Part shown: positions 35,793 through 46,968 of the stretch, piece by piece
Numbering within the stretch: the stretch's first letter is position 1
How the letters are laid out: each line of letters begins with the position of its first letter
From: Erwinia persicina NBRC 102418
GTDB lineage: Bacteria; Pseudomonadota; Gammaproteobacteria; Enterobacterales; Enterobacteriaceae
NCBI RefSeq assembly: GCF_001571305.1
Contig: NZ_BCTN01000008.1
Span: 164,275-228,274, forward strand
Direction: 5' to 3'
DNA: 64,000 bases
The notes under the pieces: model-generated
Databases searched by the model: none
The model's input: only the letters and a program-made list of their open reading frames with translations
What the model was told of the DNA's origin: nothing
Made by a program: the position numbers and the translations under genes

Positions 35793-36755
35793 ATGGAAAA
35801 AAACACGCTATCTCAGGACACTGAATTGCTGACGGAAATTGCCGTCGCATACTATCAGGACGAAATCACCCAGGAAGAGATTGCGCGTAAATTTGGTATC
35901 TCCCGTATCAAAGTGGGGCGCTTGTTAAAGCGGGCCAAAGAAGAGGGCATCGTTGAAATCAACGTGCGTTATCACCCGGTGTTCAGCACCCGGCTGGAAC
36001 AACAGCTGCTTGAGCGCTTTCCCTTACAGCGGGCGCTGATTGCGCTTGACCATCATGACGATGATGAACAGCGGCGACAGGTGGCCGCGCTGGTGGCGAT
36101 GCATCTGTCACAATCGCTGAAGGATAATGCGGTGGTGGCCGTGGGGCAGGGGCGTAACGTTGCGGCTGTCGCTGACCATCCTGGCAGTGTCCCCACGCGC
36201 AATTGCCATTTTATCAGCGGGATTGGTGGCACTCATCGTCCCGGGGATGCCATCAATGCCGATCATATCAGTCGCCGTCTGGCGAAGAAGTTTGGCGGTA
36301 TCAGTGAAACGCTTTATGCCCCGGCCTACGTTGAGAACCGGGCGCTGAAAGAAGCCTTTATGCAAAACGGCACGATCAAAGAGACGCTCGACCGCGCACG
36401 CAAGGCCGACGTGGCGCTGGTGGGCATCGGCGATATGAATGAAAACAGCTATATGGTTAAGCTCGGCTGGTTCACCCCCCACGAAATTATCGATGCCAGC
36501 CTGAATCAGGGGGTGATTGGTGATGTGGCGGGTTATGACTTCTTTAATGCCCAGGGCCAGCATGTGGATACGGTGATGAACGACCGGGTCATTGGTCTGA
36601 GCATCGACGAGCTGCGCAAAATTCCCTGCGTGATAGCCATTGCGTCGGAGAACACCAAAGCCATGGCGCTGCTGGGCGCGTTGCGCACCGGGGCCATTGA
36701 TATGATTGCCACCACGGCGCAGAACATCCGCACGCTGTTGAGTATGACCAAATAA
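35793..36755 (+). CDS. SorC-family transcriptional regulator (EryD-like)
   Basis: The 320-residue protein has an N-terminal helix-turn-helix (ITQEEIARKFGISRIKVGRLLKRA, about residues 27-50) and a C-terminal SorC sugar-binding domain (VVAVGQGRNVAAVADH, HFISGIGGTH, VALVGIGDMNE). The SorC family includes EryD, the erythritol regulator of Brucella and Rhizobium. It is the last gene of the polyol cluster and likely controls both the forward operon and the divergent isomerase gene, responding to a phosphorylated intermediate. It uses an ATG at 35793. Confidence 0.9.
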   Translation: MEKNTLSQDTELLTEIAVAYYQDEITQEEIARKFGISRIKVGRLLKRAKEEGIVEINVRYHPVFSTRLEQQLLERFPLQRALIALDHHDDDEQRRQVAALVAMHLSQSLKDNAVVAVGQGRNVAAVADHPGSVPTRNCHFISGIGGTHRPGDAINADHISRRLAKKFGGISETLYAPAYVENRALKEAFMQNGTIKETLDRARKADVALVGIGDMNENSYMVKLGWFTPHEIIDASLNQGVIGDVAGYDFFNAQGQHVDTVMNDRVIGLSIDELRKIPCVIAIASENTKAMALLGALRTGAIDMIATTAQNIRTLLSMTK

Positions 36756-36764
36756 AGATATGGT

Positions 36765-36791
36765 GGGCTGACCCTGAATGAAGGTCAGCCC
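36765..36791 (+). terminator. Probable terminator hairpin after the SorC-type regulator gene
   Basis: GGGCTGACC (36765-36773) and GGTCAGCCC (36783-36791) form a perfect nine-base stem with a nine-base loop, nine bases after the stop codon. The U-tract is missing, so the call rests on the stem and position. Confidence 0.55.
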
Positions 36792-36946
36792 CTGCATTCC
36801 AAGCGGGACATGCCTTTTTCCGGTCGCCCCGTGTCGATGAGCCCATCCCGTTTTCTTCCCCAAACTATGCACTCCCTCAAGTTTTTCACCCGTCCGGCCC
36901 TCCTATACTGAGCAGTTGTACCCCTACATAAAAAAGGATCCTGCTA

Positions 36947-39226
36947 ATGGACGATCAGTTAAAACAGAGTGCGCTCGATTTTCATCAATTCCCGGTTCCC
37001 GGAAAAATTCAGGTTTCCCCTACCAAGCCCCTTGCCACCCAGCGCGATCTGGCGCTGGCCTATTCTCCCGGCGTCGCCGCGCCGTGCCTGGAGATCGCTG
37101 CCGATCCTTCGGCAGCTGATAAGTACACCGCCCGCGCCAATCTGGTCGCCGTCATCTCCAACGGGACGGCCGTGCTGGGGCTGGGAAACATCGGTGCGCT
37201 GGCCAGTAAACCGGTGATGGAAGGGAAAGGGGTGCTGTTCAAGAAATTTGCCGGTATCGACGTGTTTGATATTGAAGTGGATGAGCTGGATCCGGATAAA
37301 CTGATCGAGGTGGTCGCGGCGCTGGAGCCGACCTTTGGCGGCATCAACCTGGAGGATATCAAAGCCCCCGAGTGTTTTTATATTGAGAAGAAGCTGCGCG
37401 AGCGGATGAATATCCCGGTGTTTCACGACGACCAGCACGGTACCGCGATCATCTGTACCGCCGCCGTGATGAACGGCCTGCGGGTGGTGAAAAAAAGTAT
37501 TTCCGACGTGCGGCTGGTGGTCTCAGGGGCCGGGGCATCGGCAATCGCCTGCCTCAATCTGCTGGTGGCGCTGGGTATGCAGAAGCACAATATCGTGGTC
37601 TGCGACTCTAAAGGGGTGATTTACCAGGGGCGTGAAACGCCGATGGCAGAGACCAAGGCGGCCTATGCGGTGGCTGACAGCGGCAGGCGCACCCTGCTGG
37701 AAGTGATTGAAGGAGCGGATATTTTCCTGGGCTGCTCCGGGCCGAAGGTGATGACGCAGGAGATGGTGAAAAGCATGGCGCGCGACCCGCTGATCCTCGC
37801 GCTGGCCAACCCGGAGCCGGAAATCCTGCCGCCGCTGGCGAAAGAAGTCCGCCCGGATGCCATTATCTGCACCGGCCGTTCTGACTTCCCTAACCAGGTG
37901 AATAACGTGCTGTGCTTCCCGTTTATTTTCCGGGGGGCGCTGGACGTCGGGGCAACCGCCATCAATGAAGAGATGAAGCTGGCGGCGGTGCATGCTATCG
38001 CCGAGCTGGCGCTGGCAGAGCAGAGCGATGTGGTAGCCTCGGCCTATGACGATCAGGAGCTGTCGTTTGGCCCGGACTATCTGATCCCCAAACCATTCGA
38101 CCCGCGTCTGATCGTGCAGATCGCGCCGGCGGTGGCGAAGGCAGCGATGGACTCCGGTGTGGCGCGGCGGCCCATTGCCGACTTTGATGCCTACCGCGAA
38201 AAGCTGATGGAGTTCGTCTACAAAACCAATCTGTTTATGAAGCCGGTGTTCTCGCAGGCGCGAAAAGATCCGAAGCGCGTGGTGCTGGCCGAAGGGGAGG
38301 AGGCGCGCGTCCTGCACGCCACCCAGGAACTGGTGACGCTGGGGCTGGCAAAACCGATCCTGATCGGCCGCCCGAGCGTTATCGAGATGCGCCTGCAGAA
38401 GCTGGGGCTGAAAATTGAGGCCGGTAAAGATTTTGACGTGGTGAATAACGAATCCGATCCCCGTTTTAAAGAATACTGGAACGAGTATTACCAGATCATG
38501 AAGCGGCGCGGCGTATCCCCCCAGCAGGCGCAGCGCGATGTGATTGGTAATCCGACCCTGATCGGGGCGATTATGGTTCACCGGGGGGAGGCGGATGCAC
38601 TGATCTGCGGTACCGTCGGGGATTACCGCCAGCATTACGACATTGTTGAAAAGCTGTTTGGCTTCCGCCCGGATGTCAAAGTGGCCGGCGCGATGAACGC
38701 GCTGGAACTGCCGAGCGGCAATACTTTTATTGCCGATACCTACGTTAACGAAGATCCCACGCCGGAACAGCTGGCCGAACTGACGCTGATGGCCGCCGAA
38801 ACGGTACGTCGTTTTGGTATCGAGCCGAAGGTCGCCTTACTTTCTCACTCCAGCTTTGGCGCATCAGATGCCCCGGCTGCACGCAAAATGCGCGATACGC
38901 TGGCGCTGGTCAAAGCACGGGCACCTGACCTGGAAATTGACGGAGAGATGCATGGCGATGCCGCGCTGGTTGAAAGCATCCGCCAGGATTTGATGCCGGA
39001 CAGCCCGCTAAAAGGGTCGGCAAATATACTGATTATGCCGAACGTGGAAGCCGCACGCATCAGCTACAACCTGCTGCGTGTCTCCTGCTCAGACGGGGTG
39101 ACGGTCGGGCCGGTACTGATGGGGATGGCGAAGCCGGTACATGTGCTGACCCCCATCTCATCGGTCAGACGCATCGTCAATATGGTCGCGCTGGCAGTCG
39201 TAGAGGCACAGACGGCACCGCTGTAA
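36947..39226 (+). CDS. maeB: NADP-dependent malic enzyme MaeB
   Basis: The 759-residue protein has the two-part layout of MaeB. An N-terminal malic enzyme domain ([57 protein letters not shown]) is followed from about residue 430 by a phosphotransacetylase-like domain ([46 protein letters not shown]) that in E. coli is regulatory and binds acetyl-CoA. The enzyme decarboxylates malate to pyruvate and makes NADPH. It is a single-gene unit. E. coli has the eut operon between maeB and hemF; here the two are adjacent. Confidence 0.97.
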   Translation: MDDQLKQSALDFHQFPVPGKIQVSPTKPLATQRDLALAYSPGVAAPCLEIAADPSAADKYTARANLVAVISNGTAVLGLGNIGALASKPVMEGKGVLFKKFAGIDVFDIEVDELDPDKLIEVVAALEPTFGGINLEDIKAPECFYIEKKLRERMNIPVFHDDQHGTAIICTAAVMNGLRVVKKSISDVRLVVSGAGASAIACLNLLVALGMQKHNIVVCDSKGVIYQGRETPMAETKAAYAVADSGRRTLLEVIEGADIFLGCSGPKVMTQEMVKSMARDPLILALANPEPEILPPLAKEVRPDAIICTGRSDFPNQVNNVLCFPFIFRGALDVGATAINEEMKLAAVHAIAELALAEQSDVVASAYDDQELSFGPDYLIPKPFDPRLIVQIAPAVAKAAMDSGVARRPIADFDAYREKLMEFVYKTNLFMKPVFSQARKDPKRVVLAEGEEARVLHATQELVTLGLAKPILIGRPSVIEMRLQKLGLKIEAGKDFDVVNNESDPRFKEYWNEYYQIMKRRGVSPQQAQRDVIGNPTLIGAIMVHRGEADALICGTVGDYRQHYDIVEKLFGFRPDVKVAGAMNALELPSGNTFIADTYVNEDPTPEQLAELTLMAAETVRRFGIEPKVALLSHSSFGASDAPAARKMRDTLALVKARAPDLEIDGEMHGDAALVESIRQDLMPDSPLKGSANILIMPNVEAARISYNLLRVSCSDGVTVGPVLMGMAKPVHVLTPISSVRRIVNMVALAVVEAQTAPL

Positions 39227-39231
39227 GTCAA

Positions 39232-39256
39232 AACGCCGGGCAATCTGCCCGGCGTT
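39232..39256. terminator. Bidirectional terminator between maeB and hemF
   Basis: AACGCCGGGCA (39232-39242) and TGCCCGGCGTT (39246-39256) form a perfect 11-base stem with a three-base loop (ATC) between the convergent maeB and hemF stop codons. Confidence 0.87.
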
Positions 39257-39261
39257 CTTGT

Positions 39262-40185
<924 letters not shown>

Positions 40186-40275
40186 CTAAAAGACGCGGGG
40201 ATTATATACCCAAAAGAATTCGAGTGGCAGCCAGCGTATCAGCGGCCTGGCGTCTCCCGGTTTTACCCTGTTCAT

Positions 40276-41154
40276 TCAGCCCATACGCCGGGTGGCATCG
40301 TACTCGTCAAAAAAGCTGACGATACCGTCGGCAATCGCCCCGGCAATCTTCTGACGAAAAGCCGTGGTGCCGAGCAGTTTTTCTTCGGCGGGGTTGGTAA
40401 TGAAGGAGGTTTCCACCAGCACTGACGGGATCGAGGGGGATTTCAGCACCGCGAATGCGGCCTGTTCAGTATGCTGGCTGTGCAGATGATGAACCGGACG
40501 AATCTGTCCCAGCACGTGTTTGCCGAGGATCAGACTGTTTTTAATGGTATCGGTCTGCACCAGGTCAAACAGCACCTGTTGCAGATAGTGATCCTTAGCC
40601 GCCGCCCTGACGCCGCCCACCTCATCGGCCGCATTTTCCCGCTGCGAAAGATAGCGGGCCATGGTGCTGCTGGCGCCACGATTGGACAGAGCAAAGACGG
40701 AGGCACCGTTGGCGGTCGGGCTGGTAAAGCCGTCAGCATGCACCGACATAAACAGATCGGCCCCGTGCTGATGGGCAATTTCCACGCGTTCACCCAGCGG
40801 AATAAAGTGGTCGCTTTCCCGCGTCAGGCGAACCTCAATACGGGGGTGTTCGCTGAGCAGGTGACGGATGTGCTGAGCAATCTCCAGAACCACATGTTTC
40901 TCTTCTGACCCCTCATGACCCACCGCGCCGGAATCAATGCCGCCGTGCCCCGGATCAATCATCACAATACGTTTACCGCTGGCGGGACGTGGCGGCGGGG
41001 GACTGGATAGCTTAGGCGGGCTTGAACGGATACGCAGGGTCGCGTCTTCCTCTGCGGCCCGCGCCGGGCCACTGGTCAGCAGCGCAAGTGCCAGGCCGGA
41101 AAGCAATAGCTGGCGGCGGGTGGTCAGCGGCGTCAGGTGGGTTAATTTCTTCAT
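40276..41154 (-). CDS. amiA: N-acetylmuramoyl-L-alanine amidase AmiA (Tat substrate)
   Basis: The 292-residue protein has a twin-arginine signal ([16 protein letters not shown], residues 11-26) with likely cleavage after ARAA, a short proline/serine-rich linker, and an Amidase_3 domain. The zinc ligands are visible in [12 protein letters not shown] and the later MSVHADGF, and the catalytic glutamate in LVETSFITN. It cleaves septal peptidoglycan to separate daughter cells and lies in the periplasm. The start at 41154 is chosen because it puts the Tat motif at the N-terminus; a frame extending to 41307 would bury it. AGGA lies upstream. Confidence 0.94.
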   Translation of the reverse strand: MKKLTHLTPLTTRRQLLLSGLALALLTSGPARAAEEDATLRIRSSPPKLSSPPPPRPASGKRIVMIDPGHGGIDSGAVGHEGSEEKHVVLEIAQHIRHLLSEHPRIEVRLTRESDHFIPLGERVEIAHQHGADLFMSVHADGFTSPTANGASVFALSNRGASSTMARYLSQRENAADEVGGVRAAAKDHYLQQVLFDLVQTDTIKNSLILGKHVLGQIRPVHHLHSQHTEQAAFAVLKSPSIPSVLVETSFITNPAEEKLLGTTAFRQKIAGAIADGIVSFFDEYDATRRMG

Positions 41155-41362
41155 GGCAGATCCTGGGGGCAAAAAGTGCTTATTGTTATATCGTAACAAC
41201 GGGTCGGCGGCGAGGAGGGAACTATTGCAGGCTTTTTCCATGTATTTCAGGACAATAATCCCTCTTCCTGCGTTTTTTTTCTGCCAGGCGGGCGAACGGA
41301 CTTGCACCCGCAGAAGAATGCGTGATAATCAGCAAATTATGCTTAACCACAGGGCAAACTCC

Positions 41363-41788
41363 ATGGAAATCCGCGCATTCCGGCAAGATGATTTTGAAGA
41401 AGTAATGACGCTTTGGGAGCGTTGCGATTTGTTACGGCCATGGAACGATCCCGAAATGGATATCGAGCGCAAGCTGAACCACGATCCGGACCTTTTCATG
41501 GTCGCGGTGGTGGGCGGGGAAATCGTCGGCACGCTGATGGGCGGATACGACGGGCATCGCGGGTCGGCCTACTACCTGGGCGTGCATCCTGATTATCAGG
41601 GGCGTGGCTTTGCTAATGCACTGATTAATCGCCTGGAGAAAAAACTGATTGCCCGGGGCTGTCCGAAGATCAACGTGATGGTGCGGGAAGAGAACGATGC
41701 CGTCATCGGTTTTTACGAAAAGCTGGAGTATGAAACGCAGGACAGCCAGCTGTTAGGCAAGCGCCTGATTGAAGACCGCGAGTACTGA
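41363..41788 (+). CDS. ypeA: YpeA, GNAT-family acetyltransferase
   Basis: The 141-residue protein has the same length as E. coli YpeA and matches it throughout ([40 protein letters not shown]). It has the GNAT acetyl-CoA loop [14 protein letters not shown]. The substrate is unknown. The ATG at 41363 ([10 protein letters not shown]) fits the family; longer frames starting upstream run through the promoter region of amiA. The gene is divergent from amiA and its stop is followed immediately by yfeZ. Confidence 0.93.
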   Translation: MEIRAFRQDDFEEVMTLWERCDLLRPWNDPEMDIERKLNHDPDLFMVAVVGGEIVGTLMGGYDGHRGSAYYLGVHPDYQGRGFANALINRLEKKLIARGCPKINVMVREENDAVIGFYEKLEYETQDSQLLGKRLIEDREY

Positions 41789-42244
41789 GTGACGACATTG
41801 TCCTATTCCCCTGATGATTACGATGCGAAAGGCCAGCTGCGCCTGCCGCTAAGCTTTTGGGCCATCCTGCTGTTGCAGGCCCGCACCTGGGTGCTGTTTG
41901 TGATAGCCGGAGCATCGCGGCAGCAGGGTTCAGACCTGCTGGCACTGTTTTACCCGGATAACCACACGTTCTGGCTGGGGCTGGTTTTCGGGATCCCGGC
42001 GGCTGTCGGGTTGTTGCTGACCGGCTACCGGCAGCGCCTGCCGCACCTGTGGCAGGCATGGCGCTGGGTACTGGTGCTGACGCTGGTGATCACCCTGATT
42101 GCGCAGCTGGTGATGCAGTGGCAGGAGGAGGACCCGACGACAGAGTTGCTGCTGCTGGTGAGCTTTGCGGATGGTCTGGCGCTGATGGCGCTGCTTTTTT
42201 ATCGCCGGCTGTCAGACTGCTTCGATCCGGCTAAAAATCATTAA
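41789..42244 (+). CDS. yfeZ: YfeZ, DUF2919 inner membrane protein
   Basis: The 151-residue protein has a polar N-terminus and four hydrophobic segments (about residues 24-42, 60-78, 92-108 and 121-137), fitting the DUF2919/YfeZ family of the inner membrane. Its function is unknown. It probably starts with GTG directly after the ypeA stop, so both genes share a transcript. The position between ypeA and yfeY is the same as in E. coli. Confidence 0.85.
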   Translation: MTTLSYSPDDYDAKGQLRLPLSFWAILLLQARTWVLFVIAGASRQQGSDLLALFYPDNHTFWLGLVFGIPAAVGLLLTGYRQRLPHLWQAWRWVLVLTLVITLIAQLVMQWQEEDPTTELLLLVSFADGLALMALLFYRRLSDCFDPAKNH

Positions 42245-42313
42245 ATAAAACTTTTTTGCCTGCCGGCACTCCAAGCAGGTAAGCAAGGACCCTGTTCATC
42301 CACTGGAGTTGTC

Positions 42314-42937
42314 ATGAAAATTATTCGCCCGGCGCTGTTGATCGCCACATTACTTCTGGCTGGCTGTGCCGGTTCCTCTTCTGAAGCGCCACGCAGCGAC
42401 TCATCCTCCACCTGGTGGAACCCGATCTCCTGGTCCTGGTCCAGCCTGTCACCGACGCACTGGTTTGGCTCTTCGCTGACCCTCTCCGAGCGTGGTCTGG
42501 GTGAAGTCAACAGCACTACCCTGATGCAGCGTGATGTGCTGAACGATGCCCTGGGTAATAATTATCATCTGCGGCAGGGGATGCGTACCACTGACGGGAC
42601 GATTGAGCACTTCTGGCAGGGCGTGGACAGTGAGAAGCAACAAAAAGTAGAGCTGACAGGGGACACCACCGTTAACCGTATCGAGGTGACGGACAGCGAT
42701 ATCACCACCGAAAACGGCGTCAGGCTCGGCACGAAATTCAGTGAGCTGTACAGTAAAGCCTTTGGCGCCTGTGAGAAAGGTCATGGTGCGGACAGTGACG
42801 GTGTGGAGTGTAAAGCCCCTGGCAGCCAGCACATCAGCTTTGTATTCAGCGGTGACTGGCACGGCCCACAGGGTCTGATGCCGTCTGATGACACGCTGAA
42901 AGCGTGGACGTTGAGCAAAATGATTTGGCGGCGCTAG
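42314..42937 (+). CDS. yfeY: YfeY, RpoE-regulated lipoprotein (DUF1131)
   Basis: The 207-residue protein has a lipoprotein signal peptide with lipobox LLAGC (Cys19), then a tryptophan- and serine-rich segment (SSTWWNPISWSWSSLSPTHW), then the DUF1131 domain (GLGEVNSTTLMQRDVLNDAL, GTKFSELYSKAFGACEKG). Gly-Ser residues after the cysteine do not signal inner membrane retention, so outer membrane placement is expected. E. coli yfeY belongs to the sigma-E regulon; I could not confirm a sigma-E promoter here. Confidence 0.9.
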   Translation: MKIIRPALLIATLLLAGCAGSSSEAPRSDSSSTWWNPISWSWSSLSPTHWFGSSLTLSERGLGEVNSTTLMQRDVLNDALGNNYHLRQGMRTTDGTIEHFWQGVDSEKQQKVELTGDTTVNRIEVTDSDITTENGVRLGTKFSELYSKAFGACEKGHGADSDGVECKAPGSQHISFVFSGDWHGPQGLMPSDDTLKAWTLSKMIWRR

Positions 42938-43054
42938 CGCGCGGCATGTAAAGACCACAGAAAACATGCGTTTGAACACACTCCTGGCGGTGGGTTGAGG
43001 TATCCTGTTCTGAAAAATCGATCGGAACTTACCTGATTGCCAGGAGAATGCAGC

Positions 43055-43978
43055 ATGTCCCCTTTCCAGAGCGGTATTTTATTAGAACACCGCCGTTTTG
43101 CTATTTATCTTGAAGCCATGGCCACAGGCGATCTTGCTGCTGTGCGCGACGGCAGCCATCGTTTTCTGCAACAGCTGGAAGTGCTGCAACAGCGCTATCC
43201 TGATGCCGGGCTGGGGGCTGTTTTAGCCTTTGGTCAGGCCCTGTGGAATGACCTCTGCCCGGGCCATCGCTGTGCTGAACTGAAGGACTTTCAGCCGCTG
43301 GGTAAAGGGATGGCACCGGCCACCCAGCGCGACCTGCTGATCCATATTCAGTCGCTACGCCATGACGTGAACTTCAGCCTGGCGCAGGCCGCCCTGGCGG
43401 CGTTTGGCGGTGCCATCCGCATTGTGGAAGAAACCCACGGCTTTCGCTGGACGGAAGATCGCGACCTGAGTGGTTTTGTCGATGGCACAGAAAACCCGCA
43501 GGGCGGGCAGCGCGAGACGGTGGCGATTATTGCCAGCGGCGACAATGCCGGAGGAAGTTATGTCTTCAGCCAGCGCTGGCAGCATAATCTGGTGATGTTT
43601 AACCGCCTTCCGGTGGCGAAGCAGGAGCAGATAATAGGCCGTACCAAAGAGAGTAATGAAGAGCTGGAAGGCGACGCGCGTCCGGCAACGTCGCATGTGG
43701 CGCGTGTCGATCTGAAAGAAGACGGCAGAGGGCTGAAAATTCTGCGCCAGAGCCTGCCCTATGGCACGGCCAGCGGCACCCACGGCCTGTTTTTTCTCGC
43801 CTACTGCGCCACGCTGCATAATATTGAACAGCAGTTGTTAAGTATGTTTGGCGAAACCGACGGTAAATTTGATGCCATGCTGCGGTTTACCAAACCGGTC
43901 AGCGGCAGTTATTTTTATGCCCCGTCACTGGCGCAGCTTGCCGCACTGTCATTCAGCACCGGGTCGACCTCTGCGTAG
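43055..43978 (+). CDS. yfeX: YfeX, dye-decolorising-type heme peroxidase
   Basis: The 307-residue protein belongs to the DyP family. Its [12 protein letters not shown] segment holds the distal aspartate of the family motif, [13 protein letters not shown] the proximal heme-ligand histidine, and [19 protein letters not shown] the distal arginine region equivalent. It acts in the cytoplasm on porphyrinogen-like substrates. The start at 43055 ([14 protein letters not shown]) has AGGAG eight bases upstream; a TTG six codons earlier is less likely. The C-terminus is longer than in E. coli by a short serine-rich tail. Confidence 0.93.
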   Translation: MSPFQSGILLEHRRFAIYLEAMATGDLAAVRDGSHRFLQQLEVLQQRYPDAGLGAVLAFGQALWNDLCPGHRCAELKDFQPLGKGMAPATQRDLLIHIQSLRHDVNFSLAQAALAAFGGAIRIVEETHGFRWTEDRDLSGFVDGTENPQGGQRETVAIIASGDNAGGSYVFSQRWQHNLVMFNRLPVAKQEQIIGRTKESNEELEGDARPATSHVARVDLKEDGRGLKILRQSLPYGTASGTHGLFFLAYCATLHNIEQQLLSMFGETDGKFDAMLRFTKPVSGSYFYAPSLAQLAALSFSTGSTSA

Positions 43979-44004
43979 GCCGACCACCACGCAGCATCCC
44001 GGCA

Positions 44005-44031
44005 GGGGCGGGCCTTTTTCCTGCCCGCCCC
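44005..44031 (+). terminator. Probable terminator hairpin after yfeX
   Basis: GGGGCGGGC (44005-44013) and GCCCGCCCC (44023-44031) form a perfect nine-base GC stem; the loop is CTTTTTCCT. No T-tract follows the stem, so efficiency is uncertain. Confidence 0.55.
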
Positions 44032-44149
44032 GTGTGCAGGGGAAGCGCCAGCCGTGATGCAGACCTTTCTCCGACGGTTAAGCTTTTTATCCCGCCCGCT
44101 GCATATTCAATTCCACATCCTTATAGCGTTTTCTGCTTGCAAAGCACCA

Positions 44150-44168
44150 AACGGTATATAAAACCGTT
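44150..44168 (+). promoter_or_regulatory. Palindrome in the cysP promoter region
   Basis: AACGGTATATAAAACCGTT has six-base arms around a seven-base centre (ATATAAA), 76 bases before the cysP start. In E. coli this operon depends on the activator CysB and acetylserine. The palindrome and its TATAAA-like centre mark the likely promoter, but it is not a known CysB consensus. Confidence 0.45.
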
Positions 44169-44243
44169 ACAGCTTTTACCCTGGTTATAAATAAACTGAA
44201 CAGACTTCAGGCCGGTGAGCCGGTGATTCTCTCAGGGTGCATA

Positions 44244-45257
44244 ATGACGTTACCAACGGTAAAAAAATTCGTATCAGCCTCCGCGCTGGCGTTACTGCTG
44301 AGTTCCGGCGCGCAGGCCACTGAGCTGTTAAACAGCTCGTATGACGTCTCGCGCGAGCTGTTTACCGCCCTGAACGCACCGTTTGAACAGCAGTGGGCGC
44401 AGCAGCATCCCGGCGACACGCTGACCATTAAGCAGTCGCATGCCGGATCATCGAAACAGGCGCTGGCTATTCTGCAGGGGCTGAAAGCCGACGTGGTGAC
44501 CTATAACCAGGTGACCGATGTCCAGGTATTGCATGATAAAGGCAAGCTGATCCCGGCCGACTGGCAGCAGCGCCTGCCAAATGCCAGTTCACCGTTCTAC
44601 TCCACCATGGCGTTCCTGGTGCGCAAGGGTAACCCGAAGAACATCCATGACTGGAGCGATCTGGTACGTGACGATGTGAAACTGATTTTCCCGAATCCCA
44701 AAACCTCAGGCAATGCCCGCTATACCTATCTGGCAGCCTGGGGCGCCTTCGACCGCGCCGATGGTAAAGATAAGGCGAAAACGGAACAGCAGATGACGCA
44801 GTTTCTGAAAAACGTTGAAGTCTTTGATACCGGCGGGCGCGGGGCCACCACGACGTTTGTCGAGCGCGGCCTGGGCGATGTGCTGATCAGCTTTGAGTCG
44901 GAGGTGAACACCATCCGTCAGCAGTACGCCAAAGACGGCTATGAAGTGATCGTGCCAAAAACCAATATCCTGGCCGAGTTTCCGGTGGCCTGGGTGGATA
45001 AAAATGTCGCCAGTAACCACACCGAAGAGGCTGCCAAGGCCTATCTGAATTATCTCTATACTCCGGCTGCGCAGCAAATCATCACCCAGTTCTACTATCG
45101 GGTAAACAACCCGAAAATGATGGCACAGCAGAAAGATCGTTTTCCTCAGACGGAGCTGTTCCGTGTGGACGATGAGTTTGGCAGCTGGGATCAGGTGATG
45201 AAAACCCATTTCGTCAGCGGTGGCGAACTGGATAAGTTGTTAGCGGCGGGGCGGTAG
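44244..45257 (+). CDS. cysP: CysP, thiosulfate/sulfate periplasmic binding protein
   Basis: The 337-residue protein has a signal peptide (core [11 protein letters not shown], cleavage after AQA) and matches E. coli CysP strongly in the mature part ([57 protein letters not shown]). It delivers sulfate or thiosulfate to the CysTWA importer. The ATG at 44244 is preferred over an upstream GTG because AGGGTG lies seven bases before it. It starts the operon cysPTWA(M); CysB control is expected from the family. Confidence 0.95.
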   Translation: MTLPTVKKFVSASALALLLSSGAQATELLNSSYDVSRELFTALNAPFEQQWAQQHPGDTLTIKQSHAGSSKQALAILQGLKADVVTYNQVTDVQVLHDKGKLIPADWQQRLPNASSPFYSTMAFLVRKGNPKNIHDWSDLVRDDVKLIFPNPKTSGNARYTYLAAWGAFDRADGKDKAKTEQQMTQFLKNVEVFDTGGRGATTTFVERGLGDVLISFESEVNTIRQQYAKDGYEVIVPKTNILAEFPVAWVDKNVASNHTEEAAKAYLNYLYTPAAQQIITQFYYRVNNPKMMAQQKDRFPQTELFRVDDEFGSWDQVMKTHFVSGGELDKLLAAGR

Positions 45258-45259
45258 TG

Positions 45260-46093
45260 ATGTTTTCAGCAAGCAGTAAACGTGTTCTGCCCGGGTTTGG
45301 TATCAGCCTGGGCAGCAGCCTTTTCTTCACCTGTCTGATTCTGCTGCTGCCGATCAGCGCGCTGCTGATGCAGCTGTCGCAGATGACCCTGGCACAGTAC
45401 TGGGAGGTGGTCACTAATCCACAGGTTATGGCCGCCTATGAGGTGACGCTGCTGGCGGCAGGGGTGGCCTCTGTCTTTAATGCGGTATTCGGGATGCTGA
45501 TGGCCTGGATCCTGACGCGTTATCGCTTTCCGGGGCGTACGTTACTTGATGGCCTGATGGACCTGCCGTTTGCACTGCCGACGGCGGTAGCCGGCCTGAC
45601 GCTGGCGGGTCTGTTCTCGGTGAACGGCTGGTACGGCGAATGGCTGGCCCAGTTTGGCATCAAAGTCTCCTATACCTGGTTGGGTATTGCCGTCGCGATG
45701 GCCTTTACCAGCATTCCTTTTGTGGTTCGCACCGTCCAGCCGGTACTGGAAGAGCTGGGGCCGGAATATGAAGAGGCGGCTGAAACCCTGGGGGCAACGC
45801 CGTGGCAGAGCTTCCGTCGCGTGATCCTGCCGGAAGTCGGCCCGGCACTGCTGGCCGGAACGGCGCTGTCGTTTACCCGCAGCCTAGGCGAGTTTGGCGC
45901 GGTGATTTTTATTGCCGGGAATATTGCCTGGAAGACGGAAGTGACCTCGCTGATGATTTTCGTTCGCCTGCAGGAGTTTGACTATCCGGCGGCCAGTGCG
46001 ATCGCCTCGGTAATCCTGGCCGCTTCCCTGCTGCTCCTGTTTTCGATAAATACCCTACAGAGCCGCTTTGGCCGTCGTATTGGAGGTCACTAA
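45260..46093 (+). CDS. cysU: CysT (CysU), sulfate/thiosulfate ABC permease
   Basis: The 277-residue membrane protein has six hydrophobic segments and the BPD_transp_1 coupling motif EEAAETLGATPWQSFRRVILP, and aligns with E. coli CysU from MFSASSKRVLPGFG. The ATG at 45260 is two bases after the cysP stop; a GTG one codon earlier also exists. It pairs with CysW to form the membrane channel. Its stop overlaps the cysW start by one base (TAATG). Confidence 0.95.
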   Translation: MFSASSKRVLPGFGISLGSSLFFTCLILLLPISALLMQLSQMTLAQYWEVVTNPQVMAAYEVTLLAAGVASVFNAVFGMLMAWILTRYRFPGRTLLDGLMDLPFALPTAVAGLTLAGLFSVNGWYGEWLAQFGIKVSYTWLGIAVAMAFTSIPFVVRTVQPVLEELGPEYEEAAETLGATPWQSFRRVILPEVGPALLAGTALSFTRSLGEFGAVIFIAGNIAWKTEVTSLMIFVRLQEFDYPAASAIASVILAASLLLLFSINTLQSRFGRRIGGH

Positions 46094-46968
46094 TGGCTGA
46101 TGTTACCGATTTGCGGGGCAGCGGGCGCGCCCGTGTCCAGTGGGGAAAATGGCTGCTGATTGGCCTCGGTATGCTGATCTCCCTGCTGCTGCTGGTGATC
46201 CCCCTGGTGGCGATTTTCACCGCAGCCCTCTCTGAAGGGTTGATGGCCACCTTCGCCAACCTGGGCGATTCAGATATGTTGCACTCCATCTGGCTGACCG
46301 TGCTGATCGCGCTGATTACGGTGCCGGTTAACCTGGTGTTTGGTACGTTGCTGGCCTGGCTGGTCACGCGCTTTACCTTTCCCGGGCGTCAGCTGCTGCT
46401 GACGCTGTTTGATATTCCTTTCGCCGTGTCGCCGGTGGTGGCGGGCCTGATGTACCTGCTTTTCTGGGGCGTCAACGGGTCTGCCGGGGGCTGGCTGGAT
46501 GCGCACAATATCCAGTTGATGTTCTCATGGCCGGGAATGGCGATGGTGACCATTTTCGTCACCTGTCCGTTTGTTGTGCGGGAACTGGTGCCGGTGATGT
46601 TAAGTCAGGGCAGCCACGAGGATGAAGCCGCCGTTCTGCTGGGGGCGTCGGGCTGGAAGATGTTCTGGCGCGTGACGTTACCCAATATCCGCTGGGCGCT
46701 GCTGTACGGCATCGTCCTGACTAATGCGCGCGCCATCGGGGAGTTTGGTGCCGTATCGGTGGTGTCCGGATCGATTCGCGGTGAAACCTATACGCTGCCG
46801 TTGCAGGTTGAACTGCTGCATCAGGATTACAACACCGTCGGGGCCTTTACCGCCGCTGCGTTGCTGACCCTGATGGCCATCGTCACGTTGTTTTTAAAGA
46901 GTGCAGTGCAGTGGCGGTTAGAAAGCCAGAGCAAGCGTCTGCAACAGGAGGGGAACCATGAGCATTGA
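46093..46968 (+). CDS. cysW: CysW, sulfate/thiosulfate ABC permease
   Basis: The 291-residue membrane protein has about six hydrophobic segments and the coupling motif [22 protein letters not shown] followed by [16 protein letters not shown]. It is the second permease of the sulfate importer. It overlaps cysU by one base and cysA by 11 bases, so the operon is tightly packed. E. coli CysW is of the same length. Confidence 0.95.
   Translation: MADVTDLRGSGRARVQWGKWLLIGLGMLISLLLLVIPLVAIFTAALSEGLMATFANLGDSDMLHSIWLTVLIALITVPVNLVFGTLLAWLVTRFTFPGRQLLLTLFDIPFAVSPVVAGLMYLLFWGVNGSAGGWLDAHNIQLMFSWPGMAMVTIFVTCPFVVRELVPVMLSQGSHEDEAAVLLGASGWKMFWRVTLPNIRWALLYGIVLTNARAIGEFGAVSVVSGSIRGETYTLPLQVELLHQDYNTVGAFTAAALLTLMAIVTLFLKSAVQWRLESQSKRLQQEGNHEH

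Noticed and set aside
37523..38635. 370-codon minus-strand frame inside maeB
   Set aside because: Antisense shadow of a well conserved gene.
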